From CBDAPE01 sp965198325 (GTDB lineage: Bacteria > Pseudomonadota > Alphaproteobacteria > UBA828 > JAPUJA01): a stretch of DNA of 64,000 nucleotides. Location: the NCBI GenBank assembly GCA_965198325.1, contig CBDAPE010000019.1, forward strand, positions 124,001-188,000. The letters are read 5' to 3'. The position numbers and the translations under genes are program-made. The notes beneath the pieces were generated by a model, which was not told the DNA's origin, ran no database searches, and saw only the letters and a list, made by a program, of their open reading frames with translations. Shown one piece after another: positions 47,013 through 55,428 of the stretch; position 1 is the stretch's first letter; each line of letters opens with the position of its first letter.

Positions 47013-47423
47013 ATGTCGATTCGGCGCCGCAATACCCTGAGCGCTTCCGGTTCAAGAAGCTCGATGGTCGCCCTGCTCGTGATCGGCGCGTTCCTTGCCG
47101 CGCCTTGGCAGATCGCAGTGGCAGCCCAGGCGGGTCTTTCGCCTGTTATAGAAGCCGCCGACGATCACGCCGGCCACGCGGCGGCGGGTCACGTCGTGCC
47201 GGACGACGACGGCGCGGCAGCGTCGAACCCCGACGAAGCCGACCACACGGCGCATCGGGTGCCCTGTTGCAAGGGTATCTGCTTGCTCTGTCCCGGTTTG
47301 ACGGGCAAGGCGCAAGATCTCCTGCCGCCGGGCTGGATCGAGTCCGACCGCCTTGCGTTGCGCTTGTCGTTGCTGATCGGCTTGCTTCCCGAAATCCGGC
47401 CTCACCCTCCCAAGCTCTCCTGA
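47013..47423 (+). CDS. Small exported Cys/His-rich protein, probable copper-binding
   Basis: 136 residues from the ATG at 47013. Given the -10 box at 47000-47005, that ATG would be almost at the transcription start (leaderless); an alternative ATG at 47064 starts a clean signal peptide (MVALLVIGAFLAAPWQIAVA). The mature part has a His/Asp-rich segment (DDHAGHAAAGHVVPDDD, DEADHTAHR) and CCKGICLLC, both plausible copper ligands. First gene of the copper module behind a CueR-type promoter. No named family recognised. Probably a periplasmic copper buffer (inference). Confidence 0.6.
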   Translation: MSIRRRNTLSASGSRSSMVALLVIGAFLAAPWQIAVAAQAGLSPVIEAADDHAGHAAAGHVVPDDDGAAASNPDEADHTAHRVPCCKGICLLCPGLTGKAQDLLPPGWIESDRLALRLSLLIGLLPEIRPHPPKLS

Positions 47424-47526
47424 TCCGGGCGCCCGCGACCGGGCGTCCCGTGTGAGCCGAACGCTCCGGCGCGCGCGCGCGCGCAGTTCCGTGCGTGCCC
47501 AAAATCAAGAGCTTGAGAGGACCGAC

Positions 47527-48792
47527 ATGTCTGAAGATAGATCGAAGCGGCCCGATGCGCCACCGGCCCTGGCGGAGACGCCACCAAACCCCGGCCGGCG
47601 CCAGCTAATTCGTACCGCCCTTGCGGCGACGGGCGGGGCGCTTGTCGCGGGCGCGACCACCCGGGTCGCGGCTCAGAACTACCCCGCCGGCCAGGGCTCC
47701 ATGATGTTCATGGAAGGCCACACCCACGTTATGGAAGGCCGCACGACGGAACCCCGGGGCGCACCGGCCGACGACGAGGTCGCGTACAAGACCTTCGATC
47801 TGACTTTCGATATCGTCGAGCACGAACTCATCCCCCGGGTCAGCTTCCCGGTTTTCGCCTTCAACGGCCAGGTTCCCGGGCCGGTTTTCCGGGTGCGCGA
47901 GAATGACTGGATCAAGGTGCGCGCCACGAACAAGACCGAGGAGATGCACACCATCCATTGGCACGGCGTCGATGTCGTCTACACCATGGACGGCGTGCCG
48001 ATGGTCACCCAGGATCCGATCCACCCGGGCGAGACTTTCATCTACCGATTCCAAGCGCGTCCGGCAGGCACCCGCTTCTATCACTGCCACTGGTCGACGA
48101 CGCTCCACATGATGTCGGCGCTCCACGGCGCCTTCATTATCGAGTCCGACGACGATCCGATCCGCGACGCCTTTCCCTATGAGCGCGACTACATCCTCGT
48201 GCTCGAGGCCTTCGACGTCGATTTCTCCCGCACCCATATCAACGCGGTACTGGCCGGCATGAAGCGGGTGAATTCGCTGATGGAGGCGGGCAAGCTGTCG
48301 CCGGCGACTCACGGCTTCTTCAAGAGTTACGACGATTTCCTTGCGGCTATCGACGCAGGCTGGCGCCCGCCCTACACCCGGGGCAACGCCGAACGGGCGA
48401 ATATCGATCCCAAATTCTTCGCGATCAATGGCAAATGCTATCCCGAAACCGGCAAAATCGGCATCCGCGAAGGCGAATACATCCGGGTGCGGCTGATCAA
48501 CGGCGGCTTCATGTCCCATCACATGCACCTGCACGGCCACCAGTTCTATCAGGTCGCCGAAGATGGCAACCCGCTACCCCGGCCGGTTCGGATGAACACC
48601 ATCTCGATCCATCCGGGCAAGATAGCCGACATCGTGATCTACGGCGACAACCCCGGCTTCTGGACGTTCCACGATCACGACGTGCGCCACGTCATGAACA
48701 ACGGGATTTATCCGGGCGGCATGCTGACCATGCTCGAATACGAGGACATGACCGACCCGCCCTACGTCCCGACCATCGCGATCAACGAATAG
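47527..48792 (+). CDS. Multicopper oxidase with type-1 Cys in the first cupredoxin domain
   Basis: 421 residues from the ATG at 47527. Twin-Arg-like signal GRRQLIRTALAATGGALVAG. Cupredoxin motifs: HTIHWHG (141-147), FYHCHWSTTLHMM (184-196; Cys187, His194), HHMHLHGHQF (331-340) and FHDHDVRHVMNNGIYPGGML (381-400). In laccases, CueO and CopA the last motif is HCHxxxHxxxGM. Here it is HDH, so the type-1 Cys is missing in the C-terminal domain and present only in the N-terminal one, as in some two-domain oxidases. Probably a periplasmic Cu(I) oxidase or trimeric two-domain laccase. Second gene of the copper operon. Confidence 0.85.
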   Translation: MSEDRSKRPDAPPALAETPPNPGRRQLIRTALAATGGALVAGATTRVAAQNYPAGQGSMMFMEGHTHVMEGRTTEPRGAPADDEVAYKTFDLTFDIVEHELIPRVSFPVFAFNGQVPGPVFRVRENDWIKVRATNKTEEMHTIHWHGVDVVYTMDGVPMVTQDPIHPGETFIYRFQARPAGTRFYHCHWSTTLHMMSALHGAFIIESDDDPIRDAFPYERDYILVLEAFDVDFSRTHINAVLAGMKRVNSLMEAGKLSPATHGFFKSYDDFLAAIDAGWRPPYTRGNAERANIDPKFFAINGKCYPETGKIGIREGEYIRVRLINGGFMSHHMHLHGHQFYQVAEDGNPLPRPVRMNTISIHPGKIADIVIYGDNPGFWTFHDHDVRHVMNNGIYPGGMLTMLEYEDMTDPPYVPTIAINE

Positions 48793-48805
48793 GGAGGGCG
48801 GACAG

Positions 48806-50056
48806 ATGAAGTTCCTGAAAGCAGTTCTCTATGGTGGTCTCGGTCTGCTCCTCTCCGGTGTCGGCGCACAGGCGCTGGAGGTCGACCCCACCGTCGCACC
48901 CGAGATCACCTTCGGCGGCCGGGCGCTCGCCACGGTCAACTATCTCGACAAGGATCTCGGCACCGGCGGGACCGACAGCGATACCGAGCTCGACATCTCC
49001 GACAGCAGCCTGGTTTTCGGCTTTTCCAAATATCTGTTCAGCGATGTCGATTACGGCTTCGCCACCTTCGGCCTGACCGTTCCCGAAGACGATACCGACC
49101 TCGGCGACGACATTTTTCTTCACCAACTCCAAGTCGGCATCGGCGGGCGCTATTCCGAGTTCATGATCGGACGATCGCGTCTGCCCGCCAACACGCTGAT
49201 CCAGTTCCCGACGATCCGCGACGACGATCTGCTCGACTTCACCCACGTGGCCAACGCATCGTCCAACCGCACGGCGGAGGAAGACACAATCTATGGCGGC
49301 CAGCTGCGGGGAACGATCTATCTTCCAGGCAGCAATATCTTCACGTTCGCGGCCCTGACCGCCCGGGTGGAGACGGACGTCGCAAATCTTGGCGACACCA
49401 GCCGGCAATCGGGCACGGCCATCAACGGGCTTTCCCTCGGTCTCGCCTACGACGTGCCTGAAGCGATCAAGTTCGACTCGGGCGTTCGCTACGCGGGCGC
49501 GGCGCTCGACCTGCAACGGGTCGACGAGTTCTCGGGCACCGGCGAAGACGACCTCGCCGCCCTGATCGGTGGCCTGTCCTATAACCTGAGCGATAATCCC
49601 GAACGCGCCTGGGCGCTCGATCTGCAAGGCATCTATAATTTCGGTATCGGCGCACCCGATCTTGCGAGTGTCGTCGGCCGTGCCCGTGCGGAGAGCTGGG
49701 CCGTCGCCGCGGCCCTACGGTTCGCCCGCCGACCCTTTTTGCAGACCAGCTGGCAGGCGGCGCTCACGCTTGCATTCAAGGATTATGGCGAGTTCAGCGA
49801 CGCTTCGTCCGTCGGCGTGACGCCGAGCCTCGCCTGGCGGCTGGGCAGCGGCATCGAGGCGCTCGCCCAGTACCGCTACGTCGCCAACGGAGCGACGCTC
49901 GCGGGCGGCGTCGATCTCGATTCGAGCCACGAGCTGTATTTCGGGCTCAGCTTCGCATTCGATGCGACGTTCAACGAATCCGTTGGCCAGCGAAACAGCA
50001 TCCTCAACCTCGAGCACGACCTGCTCGACAACGGCCCAATTCTGGGCGGTCACTGA
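48806..50056 (+). CDS. Outer-membrane beta-barrel protein of the copper operon
   Basis: 416 residues, starting 13 bp after the oxidase with GGGAGGGCGG upstream. Signal peptide FLKAVLYGGLGLLLSGVGAQ A. The rest is alternating amphipathic strands rich in Gly/Tyr/Asp (ALATVNYLDKDLGTGG, YGGQLRGTIYLPGSNIFTFA, GLSLGLAYDVPEAIKFDSG), as in general porins. It lacks a terminal aromatic residue; the last ~25 residues (ILNLEHDLLDNGPILGGH) are a non-barrel tail. It takes the position held by CopB/PcoB in copABCD loci but is a porin-like protein. Role in copper export or permeability is inferred from context only. Confidence 0.7.
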   Translation: MKFLKAVLYGGLGLLLSGVGAQALEVDPTVAPEITFGGRALATVNYLDKDLGTGGTDSDTELDISDSSLVFGFSKYLFSDVDYGFATFGLTVPEDDTDLGDDIFLHQLQVGIGGRYSEFMIGRSRLPANTLIQFPTIRDDDLLDFTHVANASSNRTAEEDTIYGGQLRGTIYLPGSNIFTFAALTARVETDVANLGDTSRQSGTAINGLSLGLAYDVPEAIKFDSGVRYAGAALDLQRVDEFSGTGEDDLAALIGGLSYNLSDNPERAWALDLQGIYNFGIGAPDLASVVGRARAESWAVAAALRFARRPFLQTSWQAALTLAFKDYGEFSDASSVGVTPSLAWRLGSGIEALAQYRYVANGATLAGGVDLDSSHELYFGLSFAFDATFNESVGQRNSILNLEHDLLDNGPILGGH

Positions 50057-50079
50057 ACGAAGGAGGAAATGAATTAAAA

Positions 50080-50571
50080 ATGAGGAGCGTCATGCGAAAT
50101 CAACGTACTCGATGCGCACGTGCAATGATCGCGTTCGCTTTCGCGGGACTCGCCGGCCTGTTTACGGGGCTTCTCCCGGGCAACGCGTCCGCGGAGGCCT
50201 ACGCAGTCGTCATGCGGATTGACGACGGGACAGGCGATTTCGCTTACCAGCCCGAGCGGCTCGAGATCGAGCCCGGCGATACGGTGATCTGGGTCCAGGC
50301 GGATCCGGACAGCGAGCATAACGTCGCTGCCTATCCGAGCATGATTCCGACGGGAGCAGAGCCCTTCGAAAGCCCGCTGATGACTGTGCCCGGTGAGACC
50401 TGGTCCTACACTTTCATCACGCCCGGCAGCTACTACTACCACTGCCATCCCCACGAGGCCGTAATGCGCGGGTTGATCGTCGTCGGGCGGGAATCGGAGC
50501 CCGGCGAATTCCGGGAGGGCGAGCCCGGCGAGATGTCCCACGATCACGAGCATGAGCATAACCACGAATGA
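50080..50571 (+). CDS. Periplasmic cupredoxin with His-rich tail
   Basis: 163 residues, ATG preceded by AAGGAGGAAATG. Signal peptide (MIAFAFAGLAGLFTGLLPGN ASA). Plastocyanin-like domain with type-1 copper ligands His80 (DSEHNV), Cys122, His125 and Met129 (YYYHCHPHEAVMRG). The C-terminal tail SHDHEHEHNHE can bind extra metal. Fourth gene of the copper operon, 23 bp after the barrel protein. Likely receives or delivers copper or electrons to the oxidase. A small GGAGC hairpin at 50597-50611 may end the operon. Confidence 0.85.
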   Translation: MRSVMRNQRTRCARAMIAFAFAGLAGLFTGLLPGNASAEAYAVVMRIDDGTGDFAYQPERLEIEPGDTVIWVQADPDSEHNVAAYPSMIPTGAEPFESPLMTVPGETWSYTFITPGSYYYHCHPHEAVMRGLIVVGRESEPGEFREGEPGEMSHDHEHEHNHE

Positions 50572-50721
50572 ATACGAATTGACTTAAAGCGATGCAGCTC
50601 CCCGGAGGAGCATTGTCAGCGTAAATTGGATTGAGCCTCTAGCCGAGGACGCGTCGCCAGCTTCGGCCCGCGAGCAGGCGCGTGGAGCGATGCGCAAGAT
50701 CGACCGGAGTCGCGCGCCGTC

Positions 50722-50835
50722 TTACCAGTGGATCTTCTCGACGTCCTCGAAGGTCATCTCGCTACCGTCGGAGAGCGTGATCTTGCCCGCAGCGTCGGCG
50801 GTCAAATCGCAGGAATCGGCGTTGGTCTGCGCGAT
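50722..50835 (-). pseudogene. Type I secretion substrate C-terminal scar (tentative)
   Basis: Minus-strand frame ADSCDLTADAAGKITLSDGS EMTFEDVEKIHW then TAA (50722-50724). The GKITLxDGSxMTFxDVEKI pattern resembles the end of RTX-like exoproteins. No upstream part remains. Its closeness to a HlyD tail on the other strand supports a lost type I secretion locus. Confidence 0.35.
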
Positions 50836-50864
50836 CGAGCCCGAAGTCAACTGCAGCGTCAACC

Positions 50865-51065
50865 TTCACGGACGAGGACGACGAGCCCTACTATCTGGAA
50901 ACCATCGTTCTGGCCCGAGCCTACATGGGCAACGATCCGAAGAAGAACCTCGTGCTCCCGGGCATGACGGCCCAGGTCAATATCAGTACCGGCAACCGCT
51001 CGGTGCTTGAATACCTGCTCAAGCCGTTCTACCCGGCGATCGATTCAATCCGGCAGGAGCGTTAA
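50865..51065 (+). pseudogene. HlyD-type membrane fusion protein, C-terminal scar
   Basis: Sixty-six residues: FTDEDDEPYYLETIVLARAY, then KNLVLPGMTAQVNISTGNRS VLEYLLKPFYPAID and stop at 51063-51065. PGMTAQVxIxTGxRSVLEYLLKP is the conserved end of HlyD/PrtE adaptor proteins of type I secretion systems. The rest of the gene is absent and no IS end is visible at the truncation point. Confidence 0.7.
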
Positions 51066-51112
51066 CCGGCCGGATTGCCGGCGTGGCCGTCTTCGAGGCC
51101 TGGCCGCCCGCC

Positions 51113-52741
51113 CTAGCCGAAGGCGAAGCCTTCATAGCCGTTTGCAACGATCGCCTCGCATTTCTTCACATATTGGGGGAAGCCGATATACGGCATGAAG
51201 ACCCGCACCTTGCCCGGGATGTTCGAGCCGATATACCAGGAGTCGCTCCGGGGATAGAGCGTCGCGTCGGCGACCTCGTTGACATGGGCGACCCACTTGT
51301 CCTCCGCCTCGACGGTGGCCTCGACGCGGTGCAAACCCCGCTCGCGCATATAGGCGAGGCAGTCGGCGATCCACTCGACATGCTGCTCGGTCGACTGAAC
51401 CATGTTGCTCAGGACCGAGGGGCTGCCCGGGGCATTGATCATGAACAGGTTGGGAAAGCCCGCCGTGACGATTCCGAGCAGGGTGCGCGGCCCCACCGCC
51501 CACTTCTCGGCGATCGTCCGACCGCCCGTGCCGCGGATGTCGATTCGGGTGAGCGCCCCGGTCATGGCGTCGAAGCCGGTGGCGAATATGATGGTGTCGA
51601 GTGCGTATTCCAACTCGCCGACCCTGAGCCCGTTCGGCGTGATCTCGTCGATCGGCGTCGTCTTGACGTGGACCAGGGTGAGGTTGTCGCGGTTGTAGGT
51701 GGCGTAATAGTCCGTATCGACGCAGGTCCGCTTGCAGCCGATCAGATAATCCGGACATAACAGTTCCGCGACCGCCGGATCGCGAACCGTCTCACGAATT
51801 TTGGAGCGGACGAACTCCGCAGCGGAATCGTTGGCGGTCTTACTCGTAAAGAGATCGTCGAAGGCGCCCAGAAACCCAATGCCGCTATGGAGCCAGCGGT
51901 CTTCGTATTCACGCGCGCGCGTGCCAGGCGTAACATCGAATGCCTTGACTTCGCTGACGTTGAAATCGATCCCAGAGCGATTTTGTCTCGCCCGCGCCCG
52001 AAGCCCGGCGTAATCCGCCTTGACCGCTTTCTGGACGGCGGGATCCAACGGGGCGTTGAACGCCGGTATGCTGTAGTTGGGCGTGCGTTGGAAGACAAAG
52101 AGGTGATCCGCCTGTTGGGCGACAAGCGGAATGCACTGAATAGCCGACGAGCCGGTGCCGATGATGCCGACCCGTTGGCCCGAAAAATCCACCGCCTCGT
52201 CGGGCCAGTTGCCGGTGTGATAGGTGGCGCCCGTGAAGCACTCGACCCCTTTGAAATCCGGAATGTTGCGCGCCGACAGGCAACCCGACGCCATGACGCA
52301 CCAGGTCGCGGTAACCCGAGCGCCGTCTTCAGTCTTGATGGTCCAGAACCCTCCGCCTTCGTCGAAGATCGCCGCCGTCACATAGGAATTGAGCTGGATA
52401 TCGCTTCGAAGCTCGAAGCGGTCGGCGACATGGTTGAGGTAACGCAAGATCTCCGGTTGAGTGGCATAGCGCTCGGTCCACTCCCACTCCTGCTGCAACG
52501 CGTCGTCGAACTGATAGGAATATTCCATGCTTTCGACGTCGCACCGCGCGCCCGGATAGCGGTTCCAGAACCAGGTGCCTCCGACACCGCTGCCCATCTC
52601 GATGACCCGCGCCCTGAACCCCATGATGCGCAATCTGTGGAGCATGTAGAGCCCGGCGAACCCGGCGCCGACGATCAGGACATCGAGATCGCAGGCTGGC
52701 GGCTCGCCGGCGTTTTCTGGGTTCGGTTGCGAATCGGACAT
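51113..52741 (-). CDS. Baeyer-Villiger-type flavin monooxygenase
   Basis: 542 residues from the ATG at 52741. FAD-binding VLIVGAGFAGLYMLHRLR (residues 21-38), GGTWFWNRYPGARCDVES typical of cyclohexanone-monooxygenase relatives, the Baeyer-Villiger fingerprint FTGATYHTGNWPD (F-x-G-x3-H-x3-W-P/D), and the second Rossmann motif VGIIGTGSSAIQCI for NADPH. Converts ketones to esters or lactones in catabolism. The divergent acyl-CoA synthetase gene starts ~200 bp away, so the two may act in one pathway. Confidence 0.9.
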   Translation of the reverse strand: MSDSQPNPENAGEPPACDLDVLIVGAGFAGLYMLHRLRIMGFRARVIEMGSGVGGTWFWNRYPGARCDVESMEYSYQFDDALQQEWEWTERYATQPEILRYLNHVADRFELRSDIQLNSYVTAAIFDEGGGFWTIKTEDGARVTATWCVMASGCLSARNIPDFKGVECFTGATYHTGNWPDEAVDFSGQRVGIIGTGSSAIQCIPLVAQQADHLFVFQRTPNYSIPAFNAPLDPAVQKAVKADYAGLRARARQNRSGIDFNVSEVKAFDVTPGTRAREYEDRWLHSGIGFLGAFDDLFTSKTANDSAAEFVRSKIRETVRDPAVAELLCPDYLIGCKRTCVDTDYYATYNRDNLTLVHVKTTPIDEITPNGLRVGELEYALDTIIFATGFDAMTGALTRIDIRGTGGRTIAEKWAVGPRTLLGIVTAGFPNLFMINAPGSPSVLSNMVQSTEQHVEWIADCLAYMRERGLHRVEATVEAEDKWVAHVNEVADATLYPRSDSWYIGSNIPGKVRVFMPYIGFPQYVKKCEAIVANGYEGFAFG

Positions 52742-52939
52742 GCTTGATCCTTGAGGAGCGACAACGCGCGAAGAGTCGGCGGATGGGGGCGTCGATGTCA
52801 AGCCGATCCCGCCGACCGGTCGCTGCGGTCGGGGATTGCCGTCGATCAAGACCGGAAAGACCCCGTCACCAGGTTATCGCAGCTTCGCGGCGAAACCGAT
52901 TGGTGCGACAATGCCTCCGAAACGCAAGTGAGAAACGCC

Positions 52940-54574
52940 GTGACCTTCGAAACCCGGTTGACGCCTGAGATGGTTGAATTCTTTTCGCGTGAGGGCTATT
53001 GGCGCGAGGAGACCTTCTTCGATCTCTTGGCCGATCGAGCGGCGCGACATTCCGAGCGCGAGGCAATCATCGATTCCAGACGACGCGTAACCTATGGCGA
53101 GCTCAAGGATCGTGTCGAGCGCACCGCCGCCGTTCTCAAAGCGCAGGGTATCGGGCGCGGCGACGTCATAACAATCCAGCTGCCAAACTGGGCCGAGTTC
53201 GCCTACGTTTTTTTTGCCCTGGAGCTGGTCGGCGCCGTCGCGAACCAGATAAGCCCGGATTTTCGCAAGCGGGAAGTCGATTACATCCTGCGTTTGTCCA
53301 ACAGCCGCGCCTATGTCTGTGCCTCATCCTTCAAGGATTTCGATTATCCGGCGATGGTGAGAGACTTGATGCCCCGGCTGGAGAACCTTGCATTCATTTG
53401 TGTCGTCGACGGAAAACCGGGCAAGCAAATCGTGTCCCTGCCCGAGACTTTGGGACGTACGCCTCCCCTGCCGGAGCGCGAACGAGTCCGGATGGATGCC
53501 AACGAGGTTTACCGTATGGCCTTCACGTCGGGCACAACCGGGTCTCCGAAATGCGCCCTGCATTCGTTCAACACGACACTTCCGGCGCTTCGCTTCTTGA
53601 ACCGGGATATGAAGGCGAGCGAGACTGACGTCTTCCTGATTTACCTACCCGTCGGGCTGAATTGGGGCTATCTGGTCCTGTTGCAGGCGTTGATGCTGGG
53701 CGCAAAGGCGGTTCTCCTGGATCGCTTCAGCGGCCATCGCGCACTCGAGTTGATCGAACAGGAGAGGGTGAGCTTCATTCCGACGGCGCCCGCATCCATC
53801 ATCGCCATGTTGAACGAGCCGAACCTGGAAAACTTCGACAGCTCGTCGTTGCGGGTGGTCGTTACCGGTGGCGCCTCCTGCCCGGTAACAACGCTGCGCG
53901 ACTTCGGGCTGCGCATGTCCGGCCGGCTCATCGAGCTCTACGGCATGCTGGAGACCGCCTATCACACCTACACGCGGTTCTCGGACGATCCGGAGACGGT
54001 CAACGGCACGATCGGGCGCTGCGTAGAAGGGATGGGACTGCGAATTCTCGACGCCGGCGGGCAAGACATCGGCCCCGGGGAATCGGGCGAGATAGCCGCG
54101 TTCGGGCCAACGGTTCATCTGGGTTATCACAACAATCCCCAGGCTAACGACGAGGCTTTTACGGCGGACGGATGGTTCCGCACGGGCGATCTTGGCGAGC
54201 TCGCCGACGACGCCGGCAACATCCGGATCGTCGGGCGCTCGAAGGAGATCATCAATCGCGGCGGCAAGAAGTTCTTTCCCCGCGAGGTCGAGGAAATTCT
54301 CTACACCCATCCCAAGGTGCTCCACGCGGCCATGGTCGGATTTCAAGATGAGCGGTTGGGAGAGCGCAACTGCCTTTGCCTCATTCCAAAATCGGGCGAG
54401 GCCCCGAACCTCGAGGAGATCGTGGCGTTTCTGCGTAGCGAGATAGCCGCCTATAAGCTTCCGGAGAGGCTGGAAATCTTCGATACGTTTCCCTTCACAC
54501 CGTCCGGGAAACTGCAGCGATTCCAGCTGCAGAAGCTCGTGGCTGATCGGGATAAGACAAACGCGACCGGCTAA
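52940..54574 (+). CDS. Acyl-CoA synthetase (AMP-forming)
   Basis: About 544 residues from the GTG at 52940; GTG 52928 is also in frame and no start has a clear ribosome site. AMP-binding motifs: YRMAFTSGTTGSPKCALHS (P-loop), LRVVVTGGASCPVTTLRDFG, IELYGMLETAYH (the usual YGxTE is YGMLE), GWFRTGDLGELADDAGNIRI, GRSKEIINRGGKKFFPREVE and the catalytic Lys near FTPSGKLQRFQL. Activates a carboxylic acid for CoA-linked degradation together with the neighbouring SDR and enoyl-CoA hydratase genes. Confidence 0.88.
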   Translation: MTFETRLTPEMVEFFSREGYWREETFFDLLADRAARHSEREAIIDSRRRVTYGELKDRVERTAAVLKAQGIGRGDVITIQLPNWAEFAYVFFALELVGAVANQISPDFRKREVDYILRLSNSRAYVCASSFKDFDYPAMVRDLMPRLENLAFICVVDGKPGKQIVSLPETLGRTPPLPERERVRMDANEVYRMAFTSGTTGSPKCALHSFNTTLPALRFLNRDMKASETDVFLIYLPVGLNWGYLVLLQALMLGAKAVLLDRFSGHRALELIEQERVSFIPTAPASIIAMLNEPNLENFDSSSLRVVVTGGASCPVTTLRDFGLRMSGRLIELYGMLETAYHTYTRFSDDPETVNGTIGRCVEGMGLRILDAGGQDIGPGESGEIAAFGPTVHLGYHNNPQANDEAFTADGWFRTGDLGELADDAGNIRIVGRSKEIINRGGKKFFPREVEEILYTHPKVLHAAMVGFQDERLGERNCLCLIPKSGEAPNLEEIVAFLRSEIAAYKLPERLEIFDTFPFTPSGKLQRFQLQKLVADRDKTNATG

Positions 54575-54629
54575 CGAGGCGACGGGCATTTCCAGGATCG
54601 GCCATGGGTTGCGGCGGGAGCGTTTCCGC

Positions 54630-55397
54630 TCAGCCGCAAATGATCTGACCACCGTCCTGCTGGATCACCTTGCCGGTAAAGTAGGCGCCGGCCTCGCCAG
54701 CAAGAAAGGCGACGAAGGCGGCCACCTCGCCCGGCGTCGCCATGCGCCCGAGCGGAATGCCCTTGATGATTTTGGCGGTCGCGTCTTCGCCCCATTGCGC
54801 GAGGGCTTCGCGAGCCTGATCCGTATCGGTGAGGCCAATGGCCACGGCGTTGGCCCGGATGCCATGACGGCCTTCCTCCCGGGCGACCACCCGGATCAGC
54901 GCCTCGAGGCCGGCCTTGGCGGCGGCACCCTGCGAGTTCCGAGCCTGGCACATCTGGGTCGCGATCGAGGAGATTGCGATCACCACGCCGGCGCGTTTCT
55001 CGTGCATGTGCCGGATGCTGGACTGGATCATGTTGAAGGCGCCGACCAGGTCGTTATGGATGAAGTCGCTCCACGCGCCGGCGTCGTGATCGCGCACCGT
55101 GGTCCAATTCACCGGCGCTCCCGCCGAATGCGCCAGGATGTCGAGCGAGCCGAACTCTTCGATCGTCCGCGCTACAGTTTTCGCGGCGGCGTTTGCGTCG
55201 CCGACGTCGGCTTGTAACGAAAACACCTTGGCGCCAGTTCCCTCGATCTCCTTTGCAACCCCATCCGCGAGGTCCGTACGCGCGCGGTAGACAAGCCCGA
55301 TATTCGCCCCACGCTGCGCAAACTCCAAAGCGATGGCCGCGCCGATCCCGCGGCTGCCGCCGGTTACCAAGACGGTCTTACCGGAAAATTCCATCAT
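54630..55397 (-). CDS. Short-chain dehydrogenase-like protein lacking the catalytic Tyr
   Basis: 255 residues from the ATG at 55397. Rossmann fold TVLVTGGSRGIGAAIALEFA (TGxxxGIG), NAG-like loop LAHSAGAPVN, catalytic-region Ser in VVIAISSIAT, then NSQGAAAKAGLEALIRV. In classical SDRs the segment is YxxxK (four residues before Lys is Tyr); here that position is Gly (GAAAK) and no Tyr is found nearby. C-terminal TDTDQAR and FTGKVIQQDGG are typical. It may be an atypical or non-dehydrogenase member. Confidence 0.8.
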   Translation of the reverse strand: MMEFSGKTVLVTGGSRGIGAAIALEFAQRGANIGLVYRARTDLADGVAKEIEGTGAKVFSLQADVGDANAAAKTVARTIEEFGSLDILAHSAGAPVNWTTVRDHDAGAWSDFIHNDLVGAFNMIQSSIRHMHEKRAGVVIAISSIATQMCQARNSQGAAAKAGLEALIRVVAREEGRHGIRANAVAIGLTDTDQAREALAQWGEDATAKIIKGIPLGRMATPGEVAAFVAFLAGEAGAYFTGKVIQQDGGQIICG

Positions 55398-55428
55398 CCT
55401 CGCCTCTGTCGATTCCAATCGCGCCGCC

